Assembly: GCF_000293785.1 (NCBI RefSeq)
Contig: NZ_AKZI01000066.1
Span: 1 to 32,572, forward strand
DNA from: Rhodovulum sp. PH10
GTDB lineage: Bacteria; Pseudomonadota; Alphaproteobacteria; Rhizobiales; Xanthobacteraceae
Direction: 5' to 3'
Length of the DNA: 32,572 nucleotides
The notes under the pieces were generated by a model. That model worked only from the letters and a program-made list of their open reading frames with translations, did no database searches and was not told the origin of the DNA. Position numbers and translations under genes: made by a program. This document shows, in pieces, positions 1-6,529 of this stretch (position 1 is the first letter of the stretch; each line of letters starts with the position of its first letter).

Positions 1-299
<299 letters not shown>

Positions 300-300
<1 letters not shown>

Positions 301-629
301 CACGGACCACCCTCGATCACGGGGAGCTGGCCGGCGAATAGCGTGTCCTTTCCGCCGCTCGGATCGGTCAGGCGGACGAACGCCGCGTAGGTGCCGGCGC
401 AGAGCGTCGCCATGGTCGCCGCCGGGACGTCCCATTGCGCAGTGCCGAGCCCGGTCACGGTCAGAACGGACGAGACGAGCGGCGACTTCGGGGTTTCGGG
501 CCGGCAGACGAACAGCTCGATCGTGTAGCCGGCTAGGTCGAGCGGATCACCGGTCCCGGGGTCGGTCAGCTCGACGTCGCCGCGCCAGTCGGCCGCGTTC
601 GACGCGGCTTCGAGCGTGCCTTGCATCAT
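300..629 (-). CDS. hypothetical tail-region protein, 109 aa
   Basis: The 109-residue protein begins MMQGTLEAAS and looks all-beta, with alternating hydrophobic strands (TIELFVCR, SSVLTVTG, TYAAFVRL) and a DPSGGKD turn. That is an Ig-like or BppU-like layout often seen in small baseplate or fibre accessory proteins. No named family can be assigned. It lies 10 bases downstream of the tail-collar gene and shares an ATGA overlap with the next small gene, so it belongs to the leftward tail operon. It is probably a virion accessory protein (inference). Confidence 0.6.
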
Positions 630-639
630 GGCTCGGCCC

Positions 640-1794
640 TCAGAGCTTGAGATAGATCGTGGCGAGGATGGTCGGCTGAATCAGCGAGACAGGCGACGCC
701 GATCCGCCCACATTCGCCGCTGCCCCAGAAAACGTCGCGGAGCTGACGGAGATGTTGGCGTTTGCTCCATTCACGCTGATCCCGGTTCCACTCGGCGAGA
801 GCCAAATACCGGTCAGCGACGCGACCACGGGGAGCGGCTGGTCCCACGAGTAGGACACGCCAGTTCCGCCGCCGACCTGTCCGCCGCCGACGCGCAGTCC
901 GCCGCCCGATGTCACGTGTCCGTGCCCAGGATCATTCACGTAGTGGGTATGCCCCGGATCGGTGATCCCGTGCCCGTGCGGCGTTTGCGAGAGGACGACC
1001 GAGACGGACCCTGCCGGCGTGTAATTGAGGACTGGCATTTGTGTTTTCGCGAGCGCTACCGTCTGCGCTCCGCCGGACGTTCCGAGCGTCGTGCTCGCCA
1101 GCGTCGATAGCCGAGCCGCGGACGTGGCGCCCATGTCGTCGAGCCCGGCAATCACCCGGCCGCGGGCATCGGGAAGCGTGATCGTCTTGTTCGCGAGCCA
1201 ATCCGCATTCGCGCTCGCGCCCCGCCCGCCCGAGACGGTCAGGTTCGCGTCGGTGTTCCACAGGTACTCGAACAGCGCCTGTGCATCGGCGTTCGCGCGT
1301 TCCGTCGCACCCGAGGTCGCGCTGCCGATCGTGCGTCCGTTGGCCCTCACCCATCCGGAGATCGGGCCGGTGCTGTACCGCGCCTTGAGGTCGCCCGTGC
1401 TCGCCACCGTCCCCGGGTCGACGGTCGATCCGCCGCCGCCGCCGCCCGAGGGGCCGATCACGAGGATGCCATCGGCCGCCAGGATCGTGACGCCGGCTTT
1501 GTCGGCGAGGCGGACCTTCACCGAGCCATCGGCAAGGAAGAACTGCGGCAGCCGGCCGGAGGCGTCGCATTCCAGTGGGTTCGGGAGCGCGATCGTGAGC
1601 CCCGAGTCCACATAGGCGGACTGCGGCGTGGTGGTGCCGGCCTGATAGAGGTACAGCTTGCAGCCGCCGAGCGGAACGCCGCGGGTGTCGAACTGTTGCG
1701 AGAGCGACAGCGGAATGGTGCCGGCGGCGTGCGCCGGCATGGCAATGCCGATCACCGCCGCGGCGAGCGCGGCGAGCGCGAGAAGACGATTCAT
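640..1794 (-). CDS. tail-collar fibre protein with Sec signal peptide
   Basis: This 384-aa protein is the likely receptor-binding tail fibre. Residues 1-23 form a typical Sec signal peptide: MNR, a long Leu/Ala/Ile core, then AHA cleavage. A beta-rich N-terminal domain (LYLYQAGTTTP) follows, then a Gly linker near 117-122 and a phage tail-collar region. The collar has GWVRANGRTIG near 147 and LPDARGRVIAGLDDMG near 207-222. Three HxH motifs (HGH 273, HTH 282, HGH 291) resemble the metal-coordinating histidines of other fibre tips. It occupies the place of the P22 tailspike gene, beyond the immI-like island. A signal peptide on a virion protein is odd: the protein may be exported or matured in the periplasm, or the N-terminus may be a hydrophobic anchor. 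The collar call is firm; the role of the leader is uncertain. Confidence 0.8.
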   Translation of the reverse strand: MNRLLALAALAAAVIGIAMPAHAAGTIPLSLSQQFDTRGVPLGGCKLYLYQAGTTTPQSAYVDSGLTIALPNPLECDASGRLPQFFLADGSVKVRLADKAGVTILAADGILVIGPSGGGGGGSTVDPGTVASTGDLKARYSTGPISGWVRANGRTIGSATSGATERANADAQALFEYLWNTDANLTVSGGRGASANADWLANKTITLPDARGRVIAGLDDMGATSAARLSTLASTTLGTSGGAQTVALAKTQMPVLNYTPAGSVSVVLSQTPHGHGITDPGHTHYVNDPGHGHVTSGGGLRVGGGQVGGGTGVSYSWDQPLPVVASLTGIWLSPSGTGISVNGANANISVSSATFSGAAANVGGSASPVSLIQPTILATIYLKL

Positions 1795-1831
1795 GCTGGG
1801 GTCCTACAGAAGGGCCGGCTATCGCTCCGGC

Positions 1832-1850
1832 TGTATCACGTCGTGATACA
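1832..1850. promoter_or_regulatory. higBA operator 1 (19-bp palindrome)
   Basis: TGTATCACGTCGTGATACA is a perfect 9-1-9 dyad upstream of the toxin gene. It matches the second site at 1870-1888 with the consensus TGTATCAYGNCRTGATACA. HigA-type antitoxins classically bind such dyads to autorepress their operon. Confidence 0.7.
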
Positions 1851-1869
1851 TTCCTGTTGCGCCCGCCTC

Positions 1870-1888
1870 TGTATCATGCCATGATACA
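1870..1888. promoter_or_regulatory. higBA operator 2 (19-bp palindrome)
   Basis: TGTATCATGCCATGATACA is a second perfect 9-1-9 dyad. Its centre is 38 bp from that of the first site and it ends 16 bases before the toxin start codon. The pair straddles the likely promoter and the intergenic space between the leftward fibre gene and the rightward higBA operon. Confidence 0.7.
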
Positions 1889-1904
1889 TAGATAGGGGGC
1901 GGCG

Positions 1905-2189
1905 ATGATCCGATCGTTTCGAGGAGACCTGACGAAAGCCGTCGCGGCCGGAAAGTCGCCGAAGGGATTCCCTGCGGACTTGGCTCGCCGGGCCGTGCGA
2001 AAGCTCACGATGCTGAACGCCGCCCTTCGGCTCGACGACCTCCGGTCACCGCCGGGCAACCGCCTCGAGGCCCTGGTGGGCGACCGTGCCGGGCAGCATT
2101 CCGTCAGGATCAACGACCAGTGGCGCATTTGCTTCGTGTGGACCGATGGCGGTCCAGAGCAAGTCGAGATCGTCGATTACCATCGGTGA
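1905..2189 (+). CDS. higB: HigB-type mRNA interferase toxin
   Basis: This 94-aa RelE-superfamily toxin is of the HigB type. It starts MIRSFRGDLTKAV and carries the family pattern RRAVRKLTMLNAA, LRSPPGNRLEALVGDR and SVRINDQWRICFVW, ending EIVDYHR. HigB proteins are ribosome-dependent mRNA endonucleases neutralised by the HigA partner. The length is normal for the family. A purine-rich GGGGGCGGCG sits right before the ATG. The toxin-first order with the antitoxin 13 bases downstream is typical of higBA. The upstream dyads suggest autoregulation. It is likely a stability or anti-phage cargo gene in the lysogen (inference). Confidence 0.88.
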   Translation: MIRSFRGDLTKAVAAGKSPKGFPADLARRAVRKLTMLNAALRLDDLRSPPGNRLEALVGDRAGQHSVRINDQWRICFVWTDGGPEQVEIVDYHR

Positions 2190-2202
2190 CGAGGAGGTCG
2201 CG

Positions 2203-2496
2203 ATGACCAAGATTCTGCCCCCGGTTCACCCCGGCGAAATTCTCCGAGAGGAATATCTCCTCCCGCTCGACATGAGCGCCGGAGCCCTCGCCAAGCATCT
2301 CGGCGTTCCGCGCACCCGGATCGAGCGCCTCGCCGCCGAAGAGACGGCGATGACGCCGGACACGGCCCTGCGGCTCGCGAAGTACTTCGCCACCACGCCC
2401 GAGTTCTGGATGAACATGCAGACGTCCTACGACCTCACGATCGAGGCGGAGGCGAAGCAGGCGGAACTCGCCAAGATCGAGACGCGCGCCGCGTGA
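2203..2496 (+). CDS. higA: HigA-type antitoxin, XRE family
   Basis: The 97-aa protein begins MTKILPPVHPGEILREEYL, the hallmark start of HigA antitoxins. An HTH follows (SAGALAKHLGVPRTRIERLAAEE) and then the conserved ALRLAKYFATTPEFWMNMQ. It binds HigB and represses the operon through the HTH. I chose the ATG at 2203 because it follows GAGGAGG at good spacing and because the HPGEILREE motif sits at the normal distance. The longer frame upstream is just the overlap with the toxin gene. Confidence 0.9.
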   Translation: MTKILPPVHPGEILREEYLLPLDMSAGALAKHLGVPRTRIERLAAEETAMTPDTALRLAKYFATTPEFWMNMQTSYDLTIEAEAKQAELAKIETRAA

Positions 2497-2501
2497 GGCC
2501 G

Positions 2502-2732
2502 CTACGGTGCGGTTCTGTTGAGCGGTCCAGGCGACTTGATCTGCGGGTGCTGCTCGAGCGCCGTCAGGCAGTCGTCCCAGACCCGCGGGTCAGCCGAGCA
2601 GACGAGTCCGGCGAGCGCCGCGAACAGGTCACGAAGTTGGCCCCCGTTCCGCTCGAACTGTTCGGCGATCGAATTGGCCGCCGCGACGGCGCCGATCTCT
2701 CGTGCCGTGAGTTGGTGCCTGATGTCGATCAC
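2502..2732 (-). CDS. hypothetical protein, 76 aa
   Basis: This small leftward gene begins MIDIRHQLTAREIGAVAAAN. It is helical, with ERNGGQLRDLFAALAGLV and a terminal PQIKSPGPLNRTAP. No family is recognised. Its start overlaps the stop of the 71-aa gene upstream (ATGA at 2729-2732), which supports both as a translationally coupled pair. It converges on higA. It could be a small regulatory protein or cargo gene. Confidence 0.55.
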   Translation of the reverse strand: MIDIRHQLTAREIGAVAAANSIAEQFERNGGQLRDLFAALAGLVCSADPRVWDDCLTALEQHPQIKSPGPLNRTAP

Positions 2733-2944
2733 GCCGCGCTCCTATTCCGGGCCAAGCTTTTCGTCGTGGCGAGCCGGCCGATGAGCGCGGCCACGAACGC
2801 GTCCTTTTCAGCCGGCTCGCGGCTGTCGTAACATTGCATCAGGTCCGACATCGCCTGCCCCGGCGAGCCGGCCAGCGCCGCCCGAATTTCGAGTTCGGCG
2901 CGCTGCATCTCGGAACGAACATCCATGGCGTTTCTGCCCTTCAC
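2729..2944 (-). CDS. hypothetical protein, 71 aa
   Basis: A small helical protein without a recognised family. The GTG at 2944 (MKGRNAMDVRSEM) has GAGGA a few bases upstream and is my preferred start; an ATG at 2926 is the alternative. Either choice overlaps the start of the divergent DUF4145 gene at 2925, an unusual head-to-head overlap. If both genes are real, the promoter for each must lie inside the other. It is coupled to the downstream 76-aa gene by ATGA. Confidence 0.5.
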   Translation of the reverse strand: MKGRNAMDVRSEMQRAELEIRAALAGSPGQAMSDLMQCYDSREPAEKDAFVAALIGRLATTKSLARNRSAA

Positions 2945-3578
2945 CTGTCCTCATTGCAGGGTCAAAAATATAGCACTACAGATCACCTCGGGCACCGCGG
3001 TCAACGCTTGGGCACAGTCCGTCAACCTCGTCTGCCCCCGATGCAAGCTGCCGTCCGGCGCCACGGTTCGGCCCCGGTCCGTGTCTCAGAGAAACGGGTT
3101 CCAAACCCTCTTGAAGTCGAACGCAGACGTGCTGCAAAACGGCTGGCACATCGTCGACTTCTGGCCGAAGCCGCCCGCCCCGAAGGTGCCGGACCTGCTG
3201 CCGAAGGACGTTGCCAGGATCTACCTCCAGGCCGAGCGCAACCTCGACATCGAGGGCAACGAGGAAGCCGCCGGCACGATGTACCGGAAGGCGCTCGACG
3301 TCGGACTCCGAAAGGTCGACCCCGCGACCACCGGCCCCCTCGCCGCACGAACCAAGAAGCTCGCGGCGGCGGGGAAGCTGACCGCCGACATTGCCGATTG
3401 GTCGGACCACATTCGCGTGCTCGGCAACGGCGCGGTGCACGAGGAGGACGCCATCTCGCGTGACGAGCTGATGGACCTCCGGAACTTCGCCGACATGGTC
3501 CTGCAGTATCTCTTCACCCTCCCCGCCATGGTGAAGAAACGCCGGGGCGAGGAGGTCGATTGGCTGGACGCGCCGTGA
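2925..3578 (+). CDS. zinc-ribbon DUF4145 protein
   Basis: The 217-aa protein has an N-terminal zinc ribbon (CPHC at residues 8-11, CPRC near 37-40), suggesting nucleic-acid binding. The C-terminal DUF4145 domain has MYRKALDVGLRKV, KKLAAAGKLTADIADW, HIRVLGNGAVHEED and MVLQYLFTLP. DUF4145 is generally placed with HEPN-like helical domains; the RVLGNGAVH segment is where HEPN nucleases carry their catalytic Arg/His. Whether this copy is active cannot be told. DUF4145 occurs alone and fused to restriction enzymes. Sitting beside higBA within a phage suggests defence or exclusion cargo (inference). The start is fixed by the zinc ribbon lying only eight residues in. Confidence 0.8.
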   Translation: MAFLPFTCPHCRVKNIALQITSGTAVNAWAQSVNLVCPRCKLPSGATVRPRSVSQRNGFQTLLKSNADVLQNGWHIVDFWPKPPAPKVPDLLPKDVARIYLQAERNLDIEGNEEAAGTMYRKALDVGLRKVDPATTGPLAARTKKLAAAGKLTADIADWSDHIRVLGNGAVHEEDAISRDELMDLRNFADMVLQYLFTLPAMVKKRRGEEVDWLDAP

Positions 3579-3585
3579 CCGGCCG

Positions 3586-3607
3586 GCTCGCCGTGCTGCT
3601 GGCGAGC
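3586..3607. terminator. possible hairpin between convergent genes
   Basis: GCTCGCC (3586-3592) pairs with GGCGAGC (3601-3607) across an 8-base loop. It lies just after the DUF4145 stop and before the convergent antirepressor stop at 3636. It lacks a T-tract, so a bidirectional terminator is only possible. Confidence 0.3.
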
Positions 3608-3635
3608 GTGGCCGTGTGGTCCGCGGCGCGACCGG

Positions 3636-4409
3636 TTACGCGACCCTGCTCGCCACCGGCGGCAGGATCTTGGCGAGCTTGGTGAGCCCGCGCGGCGTCA
3701 CCCGCACCTGCGTCACCGTCTTCTCGGACCCGTCCGAGCGCGTCACCGTCGTGGTCTTGTGCTCGAGGTCACCGCTCACCAACCGGCTCTGATAGGCGAC
3801 CTCCTGGCTGCCGCCCGGCCGGGCGTAGATCCAGCCGTTCCGCCGCAGGAACGTGAACAGGTCCTTCGGGCGCACCTGCAACGTCTTGGCGGCGTCCGTG
3901 ATGCACAGGCTGCCGTCCGACGTCGCGATCCGGTCGAGCGCGTCGGTCTGGGGCCGCAACTCGGCCACCTCGCCTTCCAGCGCCAGCACCTTCTCGGAAT
4001 AGGTCAGCAGCAGGCCGCGCAGCGCCGCCGGGTCCGCGAGCGCCTTCATCGGATCGGCCTCACCATAGCCGCCGGTCTTCCGGATCGAGGGCAGGATGTC
4101 GTGAAACACCCAGCGCTGGAACCGGCCGATCTTCTCCGTCAGGCTGTGGTCGTGCTTCTTGTTCGCCCGGCGCTGGATGATCGCCCGGTACAAGCCGGGC
4201 TCGGAGATGATGGCGACCTCCTGCTCGCCGCCAAGGGTACGCAGATTGTGCGTACCCTTTTCATCGGCATCGAGGGTGCGGACGAGGTCGGCCGCGTCAC
4301 GATAGCCGAGTTCCCGAGCCACATCGGTGGCGACGAACCACGTCTCTCCGGTCAGGTCGATCAGGCGGACGTTCCGACCCTCGAACTGGAAGGGGTTGAT
4401 CTCGTTCAT
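3636..4409 (-). CDS. antirepressor, Bro-N plus KilAC/ANT domains
   Basis: This 257-aa protein starts MNEINPFQFEGRNVRLIDL. Residues 1-115 are a Bro-N domain (WFVATDVARELGY, LDADEKGTHNLRTLGG, SEPGLYRAII, RFQRWVFHDILPSIRKTGGY). From about residue 150 a C-terminal ANT/KilAC domain follows (LCITDAAKTLQVRPKDLFTFLRR, WIYAR, VTPRGLTKLAKIL). Such proteins are phage antirepressors that inactivate the prophage repressor. The ATG at 4409 is chosen because the Bro-N domain starts there; the longer upstream frame is a shadow of the Tat-signal gene. It is the last gene of the leftward RHH-antirepressor operon and a paralogue of the Bro-N gene at 4907. Confidence 0.88.
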   Translation of the reverse strand: MNEINPFQFEGRNVRLIDLTGETWFVATDVARELGYRDAADLVRTLDADEKGTHNLRTLGGEQEVAIISEPGLYRAIIQRRANKKHDHSLTEKIGRFQRWVFHDILPSIRKTGGYGEADPMKALADPAALRGLLLTYSEKVLALEGEVAELRPQTDALDRIATSDGSLCITDAAKTLQVRPKDLFTFLRRNGWIYARPGGSQEVAYQSRLVSGDLEHKTTTVTRSDGSEKTVTQVRVTPRGLTKLAKILPPVASRVA

Positions 4410-4411
4410 CG

Positions 4412-4840
4412 TCACGCCCCCATCGCCAGAAGGTCGTTGTAGATCGACAGCGCGAGCCGAACGTCGGTCGAGCGCGAGTAGATCGGATCGCCCTCGAACG
4501 GCTCGTCGCCGCGGCACCACCCGATGGCGCGCATCTTCACCTTGATGCCGTGGCTCGTCGTGGCCGGGATGCGCTCGATCTGCGCGACGACCGCCTTGAC
4601 ACCCTCGAAGGCTTCCGAAATCTCCCGGTCGGCCTCCGGGGTGTCGACGCCTTCCCACTTCGCATAGGCGGCCTTCTCGACCTCCCGCGCCTCGTCGAGC
4701 TGGTTGCCCAGCATCAGGAGGTCGGCATCGGCGAGGAAGTCGGGCAGCCCGATGGCGGAGACGGTCGGGATGGCCGCGATGCCGCGGAGGAAGATGCGGC
4801 GGGACGGACTTGTGCTATTATAGCTTTCAGCCTGGTTCAT
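4412..4840 (-). CDS. Tat-signal protein of unknown function
   Basis: The 142-aa protein starts MNQAESYNSTSP and then has SRRIFLRGIAAIPTVSAIGLP, a good twin-arginine signal (S-R-R-x-F-L-R plus hydrophobic stretch). The remainder is helical (LDEAREVEKAAYAKWEG, EAFEGVKAVVAQIERIP) with a C-terminal DVRLALSIYNDLLAMGA. The family is not recognised, though Tat-leader proteins of this sort recur in rhizobial prophages. It would be exported folded, or anchored at the inner membrane. It sits tightly between two antirepressor genes, 2 bases from the next start, so it is co-expressed with them. A role in superinfection exclusion or envelope change is possible but unproven. Confidence 0.7.
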   Translation of the reverse strand: MNQAESYNSTSPSRRIFLRGIAAIPTVSAIGLPDFLADADLLMLGNQLDEAREVEKAAYAKWEGVDTPEADREISEAFEGVKAVVAQIERIPATTSHGIKVKMRAIGWCRGDEPFEGDPIYSRSTDVRLALSIYNDLLAMGA

Positions 4841-4906
4841 GCCGTCAGATCCTTGTTCCGGGTGATGGGCCGCTTCGGGATGGCAGTCCCGGGCGGCCCG
4901 CTTCAT

Positions 4907-5473
4907 TCAGACGGTCCCGTCCTGCGACGGGACGAGAGTGAAAGTGTACTGGCGCCCGTGCTCGACCAGTTCGAGCGGCGGTGACGGGAAGCCGAGCTGC
5001 GGGCTTACCCACTGCGCCGCCATGCAGCCGTAGAGCATCCGGTACATGTCGACGACGCCCCGCTTGGTCCGCATCTCGTCGAGCGGCCAGTCGGGAAATG
5101 GTCGCTTCTCCGGCGGGGGTGGCGGGGGACAAACCTCGCCCTGGACCGTGTAGGCCCCCGTCTTCCGAATGCTCGGGATCACCTCGTGGGCGAGCCATCG
5201 CTTGAACCGCTCGGCGACGGGCTTCCGGGAGGTGAAGACGAGACGGTAAACGCCGGCCTCGGACAGCACGTTGAGGGCCTGCGGGCCGCCAAGGGTGTCG
5301 GTAGTAACGACCCCCTTTTCGTCGTCGTCGAGCCTCTCGATCGCGTCGCTGGGGTTCTTGAGCCCCAGGACCCGGCACACGTCGACGCCGACGAACCAGA
5401 ACTCGTCGCCCATCTCGACCGTGCGGACGAGGTGCTCGCCCTCGAACAAGAGCGGGTTGATGCTCTGGGCCAT
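4907..5473 (-). CDS. Bro-N antirepressor (Ant-like)
   Basis: The 188-aa protein starts MAQSINPLLFEGEHLVRTVEM. Its Bro-N domain covers residues 1-110 (EFWFVGVDVCRVLGLKNP, RLDDDEKGV, TLGGPQALNVLSEAGVYRL, VIPSIRKTGAY). A run of prolines and a short C-terminal domain without clear ANT features (VDMYRMLYGCMAAQW) follow. It is a paralogue of the gene at 3636, sharing most Bro-N signature positions. I use the ATG at 5473; the upstream gene's stop overlaps closely (5476-5478), so the two are coupled. By analogy with P22 arc-ant, this is the ant position. It likely binds and inactivates a repressor (inference). Confidence 0.82.
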   Translation of the reverse strand: MAQSINPLLFEGEHLVRTVEMGDEFWFVGVDVCRVLGLKNPSDAIERLDDDEKGVVTTDTLGGPQALNVLSEAGVYRLVFTSRKPVAERFKRWLAHEVIPSIRKTGAYTVQGEVCPPPPPPEKRPFPDWPLDEMRTKRGVVDMYRMLYGCMAAQWVSPQLGFPSPPLELVEHGRQYTFTLVPSQDGTV

Positions 5474-5475
5474 GA

Positions 5476-5682
5476 TCAAGCCCTCTGCTCGGCAGCAGCC
5501 GTCGCCGTTGCCTTTACCGCATCGAGGCCGACCTGGAGCAGATGGCGGAAAGCAGACGTGCGGTTGAGGTGCCCTGCCGGAATTGCCCAGTCGTCGATCG
5601 CCCTCACCTCGTCGGTGGGCATGAGGATGACCACCCTCGTGGGCTTGCCCTTCGACTCGCGCACCTTCTTGTATGCATCCAT
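5476..5682 (-). CDS. ribbon-helix-helix repressor (Arc-like position)
   Basis: The 68-aa protein begins MDAYKKVRES. It has a ribbon-helix-helix pattern: strand TRVVILMP, helix TDEVRAIDDWAIPAG, helix NRTSAFRHLLQVGLDAV. The ATG at 5682 follows AAGGTGA and fits better than the upstream in-frame start. It is the first gene of the leftward operon that continues into the Bro-N antirepressor, just as Arc (53 aa, RHH) precedes Ant in P22. It probably represses its own promoter in the divergent region 5683-5779. The RHH call comes from the pattern only. Confidence 0.65.
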   Translation of the reverse strand: MDAYKKVRESKGKPTRVVILMPTDEVRAIDDWAIPAGHLNRTSAFRHLLQVGLDAVKATATAAAEQRA

Positions 5683-5780
5683 AGTGTCACCTTGATTGAC
5701 ATTTACATGCACACTCTTCTGTCAATTGATCCACCTGTCAAGCCCGTGCGATGTTAAATTTGGATGTAAGGGCTGTGACA
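5683..5780. promoter_or_regulatory. divergent control region with TGTCA/TGACA repeats
   Basis: The region between two divergent RHH genes holds five TGTCA/TGACA pentamers: TGTCA at 5685, 5720 and 5736; TGACA at 5697 and 5776. The first two form an inverted repeat TGTCA-N7-TGACA, and 5720/5736 are direct repeats 16 bp apart, each followed by A. About 0.2 copies would be expected by chance. RHH proteins bind such short paired boxes. Some copies double as TTGACA -35 elements. The region is noticeably more AT-rich than the genes around it. Confidence 0.55.
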
Positions 5781-6262
5781 TGACCGAAGGCAAAGATAAG
5801 GCACAGAGGCGTGTCTACGTTCTCCCTTCTGAATTGGTGGAACGTGTCCTCGAATTTCAAAAGGCAATGGGTTTTCAATCTGAAGTCGAAGCGGTCCGGC
5901 GGCTCTTAGATGAAGCGCTCAAAAGCCGCGATACGGCCGAGGCTATCATTTCCAGATTTGTCGCTCGTCTTGCCGATATTCGATCTCTCCGCGACGCTGC
6001 TCGCGAAGTTCTCGTCGACCACCCTCTCGTGAGCGGGATCAACTTCGGCGAAGGCGAGCTTCAGTTCACAATGCGTGACGGCACGAATGCTCGTATCGAT
6101 GGCACCGGGAAGGCGACCATGTATGATCACAGCGGAGACCTGATCGGGTTCGGTACGTCGCCTGTTCCGGACTGGGCCTCGGCGGCCTACGATGCGGAAC
6201 GCAGCCGGAAGAGAAAGAAGGGCGGGCGGGAGACCTCCCTCGACGACGAAATTCCGTTCTAG
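5780..6262 (+). CDS. RHH-type regulator (Mnt-like position)
   Basis: The 160-aa protein starts MTEGKDKAQRRVYVLPSELV. The N-terminal 50 residues read as ribbon-helix-helix: strand RRVYVLP, helix SELVERVLEFQKAMG, helix SEVEAVRRLLDEAL. The C-terminal part is beta-rich (GEGELQFTMRDGTNARIDGTG) and ends in a basic RSRKRKKGGRE and acidic DDEIPF. The ATG at 5780 follows AAGGG. Base composition is clearly lower in GC and codon use less biased than in the structural genes, suggesting separate acquisition. It is divergent from the Arc-like gene, like mnt in P22, and would act on the shared intergenic operators (inference). Confidence 0.6.
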   Translation: MTEGKDKAQRRVYVLPSELVERVLEFQKAMGFQSEVEAVRRLLDEALKSRDTAEAIISRFVARLADIRSLRDAAREVLVDHPLVSGINFGEGELQFTMRDGTNARIDGTGKATMYDHSGDLIGFGTSPVPDWASAAYDAERSRKRKKGGRETSLDDEIPF

Positions 6263-6271
6263 GATGTCCCG

Positions 6272-6367
6272 ATGACCCGCACGCTCGCCTCGATTGTCGT
6301 CGCCGCCGTGACCCTCGGCATTCTGTGGGCGCTGAACGAGGGCATGTGGGCGCGAGCGAGGGAATGA
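6272..6367 (+). CDS. tiny membrane protein, 31 aa
   Basis: This ORF is translated by hand as MTRTLASIVVAAVTLGILW followed by a short polar tail ending WARARE. It is a single transmembrane helix with a basic N-terminus. It lies 9 bases after the Mnt-like gene, and its stop overlaps the start of the next membrane ORF (ATGATG at 6364-6369). It stands where P22 has sieA. It could also be a holin-like or spurious ORF. Confidence 0.4.
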   Translation: MTRTLASIVVAAVTLGILWALNEGMWARARE

Positions 6368-6525
6368 TGGACGACGAATATCAGCCGGACATCGTCAGAG
6401 ACGGCTTCCGCCACGCCAAGTATCAGGAAGCTGTCGCAAATCTTCGATGGGCGATCAACGTCGCGTTGGCGTCGCTCATCAGCATTCCAGTCATCCTACT
6501 TCTCATCCTCTGGCGGGTCTGGTGA
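6364..6525 (+). CDS. small membrane protein, 53 aa
   Basis: It starts MMDDEYQPDIVRDGF (ATG at 6364, or 6367), preceded by GAGGG. A soluble N-terminal half of about 30 residues is followed by one strong C-terminal transmembrane helix (VALASLISIPVILLLILW). It is transcribed opposite to the late genes and together with the Mnt-like gene, and it ends 4 bases short of the convergent ejection-protein stop. By position it could be a superinfection-exclusion membrane protein like P22 SieA, though it shares no recognised sequence with it. A holin role is the alternative. Confidence 0.55.
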   Translation: MMDDEYQPDIVRDGFRHAKYQEAVANLRWAINVALASLISIPVILLLILWRVW

Positions 6526-6529
6526 CGCC

